Shown: piece after piece, positions 1 through 13,350 of the stretch | Layout of the letters: every line of letters begins with the position of its first letter | Numbering within the stretch: position 1 is the stretch's first letter | Assembly: GCF_019649055.1 (NCBI RefSeq) | Contig: NW_026570278.1 | Span: forward strand, 62,001-126,000 | Reading direction: 5' to 3' | Source: Paramacrobiotus metropolitanus | Lineage: Eukaryota > Tardigrada > Eutardigrada > Parachela > Macrobiotidae | Length of the DNA: 64,000 nucleotides | Made by a program: the position numbers and the translations under genes | The notes under the pieces: model-generated | The model's database searches: none | Told to the model about the DNA's origin: nothing | The model's input: the letters and a program-made list of their open reading frames with translations, nothing else

Positions 1-2675
1 TCGACGCCGACAGCGCGCTCTTGGGACAATACCGTCGGCCTTCGTAATTAAAACACTGCGCCTCCTCGCCAGTGGAATACAGTCCCATAAATCCGCTGCG
101 ACTACAGCGGATACCGCGCCCCGTGAAGCGGCAGCGTGTCCCACCGGAAGTCGTACCGCGGCCGCTACACATGAGACCCATCTCCCTGCCCCACATCCCC
201 ATCCCTGCGCCCGGCATCCGCTGGCAGCTGCCGGTGGGCGCACCCGGTAGGACGATCACCACGGCGATTCCACCAGGTCCCCATCCGGCATCACAGCCAC
301 TGTTACAGGGAGGCGGTCCAGGAGCTGGGAATTCGGGAATCGGGACGGGGGCAACGGGCGGCGGCGGGGGGTTGATTGGTGCGGGTGCCGGAGCGGGGCC
401 GACTGGTGGGGGTGCCGGAGCGGCAGGCGGCGCTGGTTGTTGGCCTTTGGCGACCCTGTCGATCCAGTCGGAGAAGGCGCTGACCCGGGTAAAGAAGGCA
501 GCTGAGCCCAGAGTGCATCTGCAAAGCAAACGTCAGGCCTACAGGGTGTTTCCGCTAAAGGTATCTTAGGTTTACAAGAGTTTTTAGGCTTCTTAACGTT
601 CCTTTTCAAGTTTTCTTAGGTTATTCCCTCGGTTACTTGTTTCTTAGGCTCATTTTTAGTTTTCTCAAATTATGGTTAGGTTTTCTTCGGTTATTTAGGT
701 TTCTTGTCCACAAAGATCACTGGTACGCCGGTTACGATCACAACGATTTAGGTACCATTATATAGATATTATGCAAAGTCTGCATTACTCGTTGTCTCAC
801 CCCCGAGTTCCATAACTCGTCAGTCCAACCAAGAAATCTCCTGCTGGGAAGCGATTAATGAGGGGACCCCCACTATCACCCTGTGCAACAGTATCAGCGG
901 TGAGAACGAACCCAGTCAGAACAGCGATAATAGTGTTGATACCTGGCAGGTTCCCGCCTTCTCGTTCTCCGTACAGATTTGAGTGTCCGGAATGGGATTT
1001 CTTGAGTCCCGCCCCATTTTCTGCGCACAGACCGCGTGGTCGGCGACCTTCAGTGTTGCCTTCATCAGGTCGTCGGACGCGGGGCCACCCTGCGGGCCCT
1101 GCTTCATGGTGCCCCAGCCGGCGGCGACGAGCGGCCGCCCGGTATCCGGTTTGCGGTCGGGCGGAGGTAGTTTGACGCTGGTGACTTTGGGGTCGCTGAT
1201 GCTGCGGGCCAGACGCAAGACGGCGATGTCTTTCACGATCGCTTCTTCGTTCCACTGCGGATGGACGAAGACCTGGCTGACCGGGATGATGTTGGCCGGG
1301 GTGGCGGCCGATAGCTTGTGAACGCCCACGACGACGCTGAGTATCGATGTCGGATAGGTTACTCCACTAAAAAGCGTCGATCTATTAATTTTAGTCTTTA
1401 GCAATGAACAAAGAGCCGTATTCGGAGTTTTGTGGAACTGGAAAGATATTAGAAATTTACGCCACGCTTTTAGAGGCGATCGGTAAAAATCGATGTCCAT
1501 ATCTATTGACGTCCGATAGCGTTCGGTTCGCTAAGGGTCAAGCGAAAGCAACAGCCAACGGTTGCAGTCCGCGGAACGCGGCTTACCAGAACGCTATCAA
1601 TCGGCAATGCGCGGACGAGATTCTTACTTTTTGTTGACGCAGTGCGCGGCGGTGATGATTGTCCTGCGATCCTCCAGTACCGAGCCGCCGCAGTGATGCC
1701 CGCCGTCTTTGCGCAGACTGACGATGAAGTTGAACTCATTGTCCGGCACCCGTTCACCATCTGCAATCATGAACGATTTGTACCCACACGGACAAGGAAA
1801 CTGCCACGTGGTGAGATACAGCATCGTTATACGAAAATACATTGTTTTCATGAACGCAACCGTACTGCATTGATGTCTGAAGTGGCAAGAGCTGGAAAAG
1901 ACCGTATAGACGCACGTACCGATAATCATCACGACACTCTTGATCTCCCCGTAATCCGGCACCTTTTCAAATTGCTGAACGGGTGATGGTGCCACGTCGT
2001 AATCGCTGCTTCCCGCGCTCTGGGTCAGATCGGGATAATCGTCCGCCGCTGCCTGTTGAGTTTTAGACGAGGGCAACGAGGCGGCAGATGCTGTTTCGGT
2101 GGGATAATCAGCGGAAAGTAGAGTGCCGATGGACGCTGCCGGTGCCGGTAAGTCGGGATACTCTGGCGAAATCAGGCTGCTGGTGCCCGCTGCGCCCTCC
2201 GCTGACATGGTCACGGCTGGACCGACATCCACGAACTCCATGTCGTCGGCTCCGGTCGACATGACGCTGTCACCGCTACCGGGGCCGTAGTCATCTTCAA
2301 TCAGTCCGCCTGCAGTGACACAACACTAAAATTTAGTCAGTCCGATGAACCGGTTTCTTCTCATGCGCACTGGAATATCGCTGCTCACTGAGACGGTTTT
2401 GCGGCCTTAATTTCTATGAACTGGTGGCATTTGACGCAGTTCTTATATCATCAAATATCAAATTAACAGCGTTATTAAATGTTATTATAAAGTATAAACT
2501 ATAAACTCGAATATGGTAGTCATTCGCCAGTTGCCGGAAGAGTCCGTAGTTCTTCATTCCATTCCGGCTTTGAGAAACCAAATAAAGAAACTGTGCTTTA
2601 AGCAGGCATTTGCTTACCGAAGCACCCGACGATAGTGAAGCACCACACAAAACACAGCACAGACTTCAGTCCCAT
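1..2675 (-). CDS. Serine protease A1, S1 family, with Cys-rich C-terminal extension (3' end outside window)
   Basis: Secreted, catalytically complete chymotrypsin-fold protease zymogen. Six exons with consistent phases: 2675-2618 (signal peptide MGLKSVLCFVWCF...), 2309-1920 (acidic, Asp/Tyr/Pro-rich propeptide), 1760-1628 (activation site and catalytic His in TAAHC), 1366-943 (Asp102 in KDIAVLRL), 880-801 (GDSGGPL, Ser195) and 518 to beyond base 1. The last exon continues the domain (TRVSAFSDWID), passes through a Pro/Ala linker and enters a Cys-rich tail ending near CFNYEGRRYCPKSAL; about ten codons are off the left edge. Residue 189 is Gly (AGTCQGDSGG), so trypsin-like Arg/Lys preference is unlikely. 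The residue before the new N-terminus (IIDGERV) is Met, unlike Lys/Arg in the paralogs. It is divergent to B1 with 472 bp between start codons. Family and catalytic state are firm; substrate and role are inferred (digestive or clip-cascade protease). Confidence 0.9.
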
Positions 2676-3147
2676 GTTTTGCGTGAAGACGCAGAAGTAA
2701 ACCGCTACCAACAACTTAACTAGATGATCTACCGCCGTAGCGTTGTCTTATATGGGAAAGAATGTTATATTCTGAATAATCCAATGTCGACTGCTGACGA
2801 TTGCTCTTCAAGGAACGACGCTTCCGCCATCCGCATAATTATCGGCGTCATTCTCTCGGAAATTCTACAGCTCCATTGGCTTTGGTTTGACTGTGGACAC
2901 GCTGACAAATCAGTCCGACGCACCATGTGTGCGCGTGATTCAGCCGAAACGCGTCATTTCCCGGTTTTGACACGCATTACGACTCTAGCGGTTTCCCCTG
3001 TGACGAGTATCCGTAAGAAGACGATGGCGATCAGTTAACATCACGCGATTCTTATCGGCGGTTAGAACACACAAAAGCGTCTTTATTACCAAAAGCGTCT
3101 CGATCAACCGCACCGAACGGTTCGATCAGTCGTTCTAAATTTTAACC
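2676..3147. promoter_or_regulatory. Bidirectional promoter region between protease A1 and homolog B1
   Basis: This 472-bp interval separates the signal-peptide exons of two divergently transcribed genes. Parts of it match the 525-bp A2/B3 interval at 25649-26173, including CGTCATTTCCCG and a block ending in CGCGATTCTTATCGG at 3044-3058. The CTTATC core is the reverse of a GATA-factor site. Regulation by a GATA factor is inference. Confidence 0.5.
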
Positions 3148-3373
3148 ATGGCGCGAATTTTTCGGATAATTTCCTCGTTGGGACTGCTGTGTCTGGGTAA
3201 TCTATCGCACGAGCTCTCAGAGTTTCTCACTGCCAGCTATGATCCAGAATTCCAGATTATGGTGGCAGGCGTAGCCGCGTATAATACGTTCGGCGTTATT
3301 CCCGTGTACTGGCGAGTTTTGGCCCAAAAAACTTTAAATTTCGACAACCAATAATAAGTAACATATGTCTTTA

Positions 3374-3840
3374 TGTCATTAATGACACAATGAAAAACCG
3401 GCCTGCACATTGGGCAACTAGTTACATGTGATAAAGGAGCGAGCTGCCGTATCTGATGTCATTAAATCATTAATGACACAATGGCGGGCCGGACCGGGAC
3501 AACAACTACACGATATAAAGGAGCAAGCTGTCGTCTCTGGTGTCATTATGTCAGTAATGACATAACGACTGGATACTATCAAAGGTCACCCGGGTAAGTG
3601 CCGCACTGATCCCAGAACAACTGGCCGCAAATGTTGTCATTGTGTCATTAGTGACATGATGACAAATGCACAAGTACTGCTAGTGGTCAGACTGGTATCT
3701 GCAATACGCAGGTACCCGCGATAGCTGATGTCACTACGTCATTAGTGACAAAATGACAAAGTGACCACATGCAGGTCTGCGCTGCATCTCGCATGTTGAG
3801 CCGTGTCACTAATGACATGTAATCTCGTCAATAATGACTA
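3374..3840. repeat. Left subterminal array of GTCATTAATGAC palindromes
   Basis: Palindromic cores start near 3374, 3456, 3540, 3634, 3729, 3804 and 3828. Several carry a preceding half-site (GTCATTA or GTCACTA), giving a three-part TGTCATTA/TGTCATTA/TAATGACA layout. Spacers are unique. The consensus has the same orientation as in the right array. Confidence 0.8.
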
Positions 3841-3895
3841 GTGCAATCTAGTGCTTCCGCGATATGAAAAATGAATCCTATCCACTAATTTAATC

Positions 3896-6588
3896 TCAAA
3901 ACAAATAACCAACTGTTAATAAAAATTTTTGGCAGCAAGCGCACCTCCGTAGAAAATCCCTGTTGATGCAGAGAATCGGCGCACCGGAAGGAACCAAACC
4001 GCCGGCATTAGACTTTCTCTCACATCCGTCGTAGATGAATCCAATTAACTCCATGTAAGCTTTATGCTGGGTTTTCAGAAGACTATTTCTGATAGTTGGC
4101 AAAGTGCTGTCTTTGCACCGTTTGGAATACTCGTGGATGGTAATCGTATAGTAGCTGAAGGGCATGTTGGAGCTGCCGTCAGAACCCTTCGTTGCTGCGG
4201 CGAGTTGCGCCATTGCCGTCTTGCCAGTATTACGCGGTCCGACGAAAACTGGCGTCGGCACGCCATCGTGACCCAGAACCTTTGCAATGTACAGCGGTCT
4301 AAGTAAGTGCTATATTCGTTTGACCTGCAACATCTCTGTCCTATTGCTAACTTGTCGGTATCCAAAAGTTACCGGGACTGTATTCTTACCAACAGCTGCG
4401 AAAAATGTCACCATAGTCTGGATTCCTATTGCCTCTAGGAGGTCTTCGGTGAAGGTGTTGGCAGTTCGTTCTCGAGAAATCATGACCTCCGGGAGATCGA
4501 CAAGCGAGGTATTATAATAACCGGCTTCTTCTAAAGATACAGGACGAAAAATGCGCTTGCTTTTGTCGAAAATGTGGGCCAGTTGACAGTTCCAAATGAA
4601 TACTTGATCCGCTTGCAAAACGGATTGGTTTTGAATTCCGATGCGGTTCCAGTGCAACTTAAGCGATCTACCTTCATCGTTTGATACTTCCCTGAACAAA
4701 AACTCACCAAATACAACATCAAACGTTGCGTCAACAAGCGTCGCATATGTCAGATAATGCCAGGGCCGTAGCGAGTTCCGTGGGATGGGGTAGGCGCAAT
4801 TTGGCTGCGCCATTTGCGCCCGCTTCGAAGGTCAGTCTGAGCCCACTGCGCCCATAAATTTCGAAGCCTGCGCCCGTTGCGCCCGTATAAAGAGGCCGCG
4901 CTTTACTACTTAAATTAATATAAAATATAGTTTAATTATTATAGCTCCTGATCGCCGTAGCTCAGACCAAGGCACATCGGCCAAATTCCACTCTGCGCCA
5001 CGGGCGCATGGCCAGTGGCGCCCGCTGCGCCCTTTGAAAAATCCAGAAATTTTGCGCCCGCGCGCCTGTGCGCCAGTTTCGGGCGCAAATATTAGTCAAA
5101 AGTTGGCCGAGGAGGGGTAGGCGCGCGCCAGTGCGCCTATACCCTCGCTACGGCCCTATGATAATGCTACATTTACGCAGTGCATTATGATTGCGTCTAC
5201 ATCTTGTAATAATATAGCTAACAAATGAATACTCATCGCTCAAATGTGTCGAATTTCAGTGTTATGTATTCTTTCCATACGTCAAAGTCCTTTCTAAAAA
5301 AGGAAATGGTTTGGCCTTTATCCCCGGAATGGATCCTGGCTTTTTCGTAAGCAGATTTGTCCAGTTTCTTTTCAGCTGGCACGAAAAATTCACTATATAA
5401 CAGCCGAAGGAAAACAAAAAAAATTAAGCGGTGACCTTTCAAATGATTCTGCTCACAGCGATACAAAATGCGCGGTACTTGTGTATGTTGGCTTTCTAAT
5501 ATTTTTAATCTTGTACCATAAAATATTTGGGGTTTTTTGTTATAATATTTAGCAGTTGAAAATTGCTGCAGCCATCTCATTCATAGCTATACACATACCA
5601 GGATTTGCGTAAGTCTCCAGCTTTCCACTGCCACTGTACAGCAAAGGCCACGGTTACATTGTCTTTGACTTTTTCTCTCTTCAGTGGGCTGCTACAACCG
5701 CTTGTTAGTCGTGTTCGCTCGTCCGCATGCGCATCTTGCTTCTCAACTATCCGGTACTTGAGGCTGATTACACCTATATAGTAAATTGATCTGTACTGCT
5801 CGTCGGAGTTACGTGGGGAGTAATACGTCTTAAGTTCGCGCAGGTCTCCATTAAACCGGAATCGGGTGGGCTGAGAAAAGGTCAACATATTCAGGACAGT
5901 TGTGAAGCAGCAAGTCACTTAATTGTATCTTACCAATAAAAATGGATTTACAACGACTTCCCCTACAGCTTGCATTCGTAAAATATGACACTCGACGAGA
6001 AATGCAGGTTCGCGGAAAAAATCGCGAATTAGTAATTACACTAGAAATACTTATTTTCTGTTTGCTTTTGCACTACTGAGAACGCATGTTGAACATGTAT
6101 TCCGTAACTAAGTAACTAAGCACTGTAAGTACTAATAAAATTAACAAGAAACGTCTTGAAAAATCAAAACAAATAATAATAAGATAGCATGAATATAACT
6201 GGTACAATTTAAGCATGCACGGTAATAAAAATTAATTTTAGTAAAACCGAAATACCTGTAACTCGTCAGTTTCTTGCAGAATCGATTCGTCTGTCCGAGC
6301 AAGTTTTTTTCCTCTCTGCAATAAAAATCCAAAAAAACTGCACATGACAAGAAAAAAAGTGCCATTACTTAAAGATAGAGTATGCAAAATACATAATAAG
6401 CACAATAATTTTACCACTGGGAGATCAAAATCGAGGGTCGAGTTTAGGACAACTTCAGTCGCTTCTTTTGCAGTGGGGTTGATAACGTCCGGCGCCTCCG
6501 CATTATTTTTCGGTCTTGTTTGGCCAGACCGCAACGAGCGTGTCGAATGATTGACAGTTTTTTTCGAACGTGGGTTTTTCGGAGGCAT
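3896..6588 (-). CDS. Transposon-encoded P-loop ATPase protein, multi-exon, interrupted by a MITE
   Basis: The exon model has every junction in phase 0. It runs 6588-6415 (basic start MPPKNPRSKK), 6315-6256, an exon starting at CCCACCCGATTC near 5872 and ending near 5595 (RKSW then GTATGT), an exon from near 5565 (QFSTAKYYNKKPQ) to a phase-0 donor after FFRKDFD near 5286, an exon starting at HYLTYATLVDA just left of the MITE, and the P-loop exon to the stop at 3896. The last intron probably runs from CCG/GTAACT near 4367 to GCAAAG/GTTCTG near 4281. Walker A is GPRNTGKT. About 80 residues later GAPILCINRDF resembles the strand-plus-Asn motif C of superfamily-3 helicases. No HUH, DDE or zinc-finger motif is evident. 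The function (element replication or transposition ATPase) is inferred; a captured cellular AAA+ fragment is the alternative. Confidence 0.45.
4761..5159. mobile_element. hAT-type MITE, 399 bp
   Basis: Terminal repeats are CAGGGCCGTAGCGAG on the left and CTCGCTACGGCCCTAT on the right. They are flanked by a perfect 8-bp duplication GATAATGC at 4753-4760 and 5160-5167. The interior is rich in GCGCC/GGGCGC words and has no coding capacity. It lies just inside the acceptor of an exon of the P-loop gene, so it post-dates the larger transposon and probably inactivated this copy. Confidence 0.8.
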
Positions 6589-6840
6589 ACAGTAATTAAC
6601 GATTACAAAAATTATTAAGGCCAACTAAACATCTGCCAAAAATGCAGTACCTGACTTGTGCACATGCAAGAAGTCAACCAGTTTTGGTCAGTTTTGGTGA
6701 AGATTTGAGTTTGAATGCGCAACAGCGCATTCTGTTTGTCGGTTTGGTTACAGAGAAAAAGACATTTGCAAGCGCAGTGCGCGGCAGGATACGAGTGCTC
6801 TGGTACGAGTACAACAGCTGTAACGATTTCTGGCGCTGCT

Positions 6841-7275
6841 TGTCATTAATGACAGAATGACCTGATCTACAGTATCTATGTATTTCAGGTGTTGACCTTG
6901 CGCTACCGGTAAACATTGGAAAATTAGCATTTTTGTCATTACTGACAAAATGACGCCAGCTAAATAGGTGCCAGAAGGTTGTTTTGGTAAAAATGTCATT
7001 ATTGTCACTTTGTCATTAATGACCAAATGACACCGTTAAGATTCTTGGTTTACCATGGGTGAACTGTGGTATTTGCTGAAAATGCTAACTGTTGTCATTA
7101 ATGACGAAATGACATCGTTTAGTCTTGTGCTTCACCAAGGGTGATCGGCAGTTTATCCAAAAATACTATAGTTGTCATTAATGACAATATGACAACAACT
7201 AGGCACCCGTCATGGCCCACCGCTAGATAGCAGTACATCCAGTATTAGTAATGTCATTAATGACTTAATGACACT
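6841..7275. repeat. Right subterminal array of GTCATTAATGAC palindromes
   Basis: Copies start near 6841, 6934, 6994, 7011, 7093, 7173 and 7252. Most read GTCATTAATGAC followed by a short AT-rich step and ATGAC. The orientation is the same as in the left array, so the two arrays are direct rather than inverted relative to each other. Confidence 0.8.
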
Positions 7276-7656
7276 TTTTGACCATCTAAAGACTCCCCGA
7301 TGCCTTTTGGGCCATAACAAGCCAGTGGTGAAATAAAATAGCATTTGGGCCAATACTCGCCAAGCCTCTTATTCCCAACTAGGCAACCGGACCACCTGCT
7401 GTCGCACCACCGGTCACCGCGCCACCGCCCTCTCGGCCACCAGCAGCCACCGGCGCCCCCTCCGTTAAAGGTTAGTCAAGTACCATTAGAAATTTCCACA
7501 ACACCGTTAATTGATACGCTATCTTTGCACACAGAACCCGCAGATTACGCGGTGAAACCGTTCATGGTCTGTCTCAGCGAGGATTACGGGCATTTTTGCG
7601 GCGGGATCCTTCTCACGCCGACACATGTTCTTGACCGCCGCCCGCTGCTTTACAGA

Positions 7657-10287
7657 GTACGGTCTAAAATAATTTTCAAATAAAATGGTAGATGCTTCTC
7701 GTCGACGCCTCCTGCCCAAACATCCGCGTCCCTGTTTGAACGCGGTTGATGCGCGGTGTTTACTGATATACTGAGCAAAGTTTCGGGCCGCAAACGAAAC
7801 CAGCCATTTTCCGCGTTTTTCAGCCAACATTGCGCGTCACTTTTCGTACAGCAGACTCTGTAGTGCTGTTTCATCCAGAATTCGAGTATACTTACGTACA
7901 TACATATACCTACATACGCAAAACAGACGTATATACTGTATGGCATCAGGTTCCGCGCATTTGGAATCGGAGGCACTGCTTATTGTTTTCCATATCACAA
8001 TCAAACTTTTGCTCGTATTCGATATACAGTACACAAGAACATTTTCCATTCCTGTTTTTTTTTTCATTCATCGCATGGTTTGTTCATACGAACGCCAGTG
8101 TCTTCACAGAGCCGTAGAGAAGTTGCAGGGTAGTATTCTTCTCCATGTTCCAAGTTCCAACATCACAATTTTCAACAGAGTACCACGTCCGCAAACCATT
8201 CCACAGACCCTCTCCCCCACAAATCCAGATAAAAAAGTATTTCGAAGTACTTGTACTGTAGCGGCTCGTTCAAGTGGCACCAAAGAGTCTGTATATGGGA
8301 AATCAGCCCTTGCAATGTGTGCACTGCTCGTGCTTGCAAAGCGCATAAGCCTGCACACGCTGCATGTGTGCTGTTTTCTCGTACACCAACTCTGTGGTGT
8401 CACTTGATCGAGCCGCTACAGTAATCATTTTGAAAAATTCAAAATTTAAACAAAACAAAACTACAAATGAGAAGGTAACCGCGCACTAGGGCAGTTGGTC
8501 ACACTGCCCGGAAGCTGGGATGTTGGATACTTGGATCGTATGGTATATGGAGCCGATGGAACGGATTTTTCGAAGCTGGCTTTTGGAAACCTTTCAGACG
8601 TTGGCAAAAACAAAGGGTGTGGCTAATTCACAGTCTTAGAGGGAAAGAGAATGCTTTGGATCCGTGCATTTACGTACGATCCATATACTGTAGTTGTTAA
8701 TGTGGTGGTATTACAGCACGCATATAAACCACACTCACTACAACAAATTCGGGTGAGAAAGTCCAGTTGTCTGGATTAGGACAGCACTCCTTTCTTCGGC
8801 AAGTATCTTGTTCTTTCTTCGTCATATCGTTATCACTTCGGCTGCACCCGTACTATTTTGCACATATCCACCGCGTGCCATTTCTGTCCCCGTAAAGGAC
8901 AATATCGTTATGAGTAAACGCAAACATAACAGATAACTCTGATTCCATGTCAGTCACCTTCGTATATCGGCTTTTCTACAAATTATGTCGCTGCTTTTAA
9001 TGGAAACAACCCGCTTAGGCTTCGGTTATAATCCTCTCTCAGCGCCTCGGCCTCTTCCTCGGTTTCATTGAGACAGACGGTAAGATTAAGTATCTTAGCA
9101 GGCATCTCTTAGCAGGCAGAAATTTCTTGCGGTTCAAGTCACAGTATCATAGCGTAGCATCCTGAAAATAGCCGATGGTCAGCAAAATGGCGACGTGCGC
9201 AACGTGCGCTGGCGATATAACATCAATCTTACTGCTGTTATACAAAGTACCACACTGCCTTTGCTTAAGTCCTGTTTTTATTCGGCAACAGCCGGTACAC
9301 ATATCCTCATTCAGATCTATATTGCCACGAATGGGATACACCAGAGCCGGCAAACCAGAAAAGACTGACCCAAACTAATATTATATTCGGAAAGCCCGTA
9401 GTCGAAAACCCGGCCAGATAGTATTGATTTCTTTCAAAACCTCTCCCGCTTCGAACGCCAAAGCGGAAGAGTTTTCATTACATTCACCAAATGCAACTAA
9501 ATTCTTGTAATAATAAATTGGTTAAGATTCACAGAATCATAAATTCAGTTGTGAGAATCTATGGTGATTTGAGAGAATAATTAAAAAAGAACTGATTAAA
9601 AAAACATACTCGTATAAAAATCAATCCGTGTTTTCATATAAAATCCGTTTTTTGCGCTAATGCGATGTACCGATTATGCTTCGACCGAAATATGTTATTT
9701 CAATAAATATTCATTGAGAACTAAATAAAGTGGCCGTTGACCACAAGAAACGCGCAGGCGAAGCCGAGGCTGTTTGTTGTAGGTATTTATTGCGCCGTTA
9801 AACATTTACACTAAATACTGAGCCTTGAACGAAGCAATGTTCGTGATGAAGCCGACTGGCTTTGTAATTTCTGTTGATAATCTTCAGTTGCGGAATTGGC
9901 ATGGAAAAAGTGAGAGACAGCAGTAATTAAATTATTCAGGCTATAGTATATTCTCGAGAATTTCGCTCTAGTTGGGACCTGGGAGAAGCCAGAAAAAAGG
10001 ACTACCAGGGAAGCAAGCGCAGTCACACTATTTTCGGTATTTACAGATAATTACGCCACAGTAAGTTGTTTGGATAAGAAGTGGCGGAAGTGAATAAACT
10101 GACAGACTTTATTTCTAGCTGGTGTTAGCGAAGCCATCGATGGGTGCTTCTGTTTTGAGCAGAGTGACAGCAGTGAATATTGCTGATCTGCTTAAAGCGA
10201 CATTCAGACATCAAAGTTACAGTTAGAACTCTGTATGTACAGATCTGTATGTATGCACTAGTAGCACATCGGATGTTTATTCGATAA
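7657..10287. other. Intergenic region without a recognisable gene
   Basis: This stretch holds the expected place of the missing B1 exons 4-6 and then about 2 kb of AT-rich sequence. Short open frames exist on both strands, but none shows conserved motifs, coherent splice phases or similarity to neighbours. I see no repeat unit or RNA gene here. Confidence 0.4.
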
Positions 10288-12667
<2,380 letters not shown>

Positions 12668-13350
12668 CTCGTTAGTTTACATTACATTTATTTGAAAGTA
12701 ATTCACCTTAAACTGTCATCGTAAAATTAATCTGGTTTTGGCATTCCGGAGTAGCGCAATTAATATTTTACAAATTTAATACTGTCACTTACACCCCGAT
12801 CACTTCTTTGAAAATAAAAAGCTCGAAAATGGACATGTTCTAGTGGTGGCCAGGTTGGCACGGTTAAACTGAATAACAGATAGCTTGAACAGTTGAACAG
12901 TCCGAGTGCATCCAAGACAGTAATAAATAACAGTAGTTAACGGCAAATAATATTATTGTTAGTTAATCTTACAGCCTCTGCCCGCCTTAATTCGTTTCGC
13001 GCCACTGGAACGCGAAAGACAAGATTTCGATTCAGACTCGGAAGACCCACATGGTCCACATCCGAGTGCAACCGAATACGTTTATAACTTCTTCGTAAAA
13101 TGCGCACTTCCACAGAGCAAAAACTATAAGCATTATCAGTAGTGAGTCTCACAATACGTAACCAACTGCACAGAAATCCGATAATTAATGGTATGTTACA
13201 TGCAATACGTGCAGCTATGAAATTGTTTTTGCATGAGTTAACCATCAAGATATCAGACTTGTTTGCATTCTCGATAACGATCCCGCCTGTTAGACACGCT
13301 ACTGTACTAACTGTACTGTACTTAAGTTCAGCAATCACACGAAGATACAC

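Larger units (their letters stand above)
3304..7368 (-). mobile_element. Unclassified 4.07-kb DNA transposon with subterminal palindrome arrays
   Basis: The ends share an inverted repeat, TGGCGAGTTTTGGCCCAAA at 3310-3328 against its complement at 7344-7362 with one mismatch. The outermost six bases are less alike. The element has an exact 8-bp target duplication. Inside each end is an array of about seven copies of the palindrome GTCATTAATGAC, usually followed by AnAATGAC, spaced roughly 60-95 bp apart with unrelated spacers (3374-3840 and 6841-7275). Such arrays usually bind the element's own protein, which is inference here. One spliced minus-strand gene fills the centre. An 8-bp duplication is typical of hAT and P superfamilies, but I see neither a hAT DDE/RW signature nor a THAP domain, so I leave it unclassified. 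Confidence 0.75.
3296..7376. repeat. 8-bp target-site duplications TTATTCCC flanking the transposon
   Basis: TTATTCCC occurs at 3296-3303 and again at 7369-7376, immediately outside the element ends. Comparison with the intact paralog B3 shows that one copy belongs to the original exon, which proves insertion rather than coincidence. Confidence 0.85.
3148..7656 (+). pseudogene. Serine protease homolog B1, disrupted by a transposon
   Basis: This is a paralog of the genes at 17.1 and 26.2 kb. The signal exon 3148-3196 (MARIFRIISSLGLLCLG, then donor GTAATC) has the same 49-nt length as in B3. Exon 2 begins near 3245, is interrupted at 3303 by a 4,065-bp transposon, and resumes at 7377 to 7470. 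Removing the element and one 8-bp duplicate restores a 38-nt stretch that aligns without gaps to B3. That stretch also carries TAG where B3 has CAG. Exon 3 (7535-7656) has a 12-nt deletion (loses GEFP) and an extra T near 7630 that shifts frame before the His-site equivalent. No exons 4-6 follow. It is therefore dead by at least four independent lesions. Confidence 0.85.

Noticed and set aside
72-569. Gly-rich open frame on the plus strand opposite protease A1
   Set aside because: It is the antisense of the Pro/Ala-rich linker and Cys-rich tail; splice phases and motifs place the gene on the minus strand.
3896-4810. Dynein heavy-chain AAA module
   Set aside because: The Walker A spacing superficially fits, but the flanking conserved dynein blocks are absent and the gene lies wholly inside a transposon.
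3374-7275. CRISPR-like arrays (short palindromes with unique spacers)
   Set aside because: The repeats are only ~12-20 bp, diverge between copies, have irregular spacing and lie at both ends of a transposon in a eukaryotic genome; no cas genes.
3304-7368. P element or hAT autonomous transposon
   Set aside because: The 8-bp duplication fits, but no THAP zinc finger, no hAT C-terminal dimerisation motif and no P-like transposase sequence were seen.
8104-8407. Overlapping ORFs on both strands near 8.1-8.4 kb
   Set aside because: No motif, no splice logic, and not homologous to the missing B1 exons.
12937-13350. Independent minus-strand gene upstream of the kinase
   Set aside because: Only its 3' part, ending at a good donor at 12973, looks coding; it is better explained as a possible upstream exon of the kinase and is not separately called.
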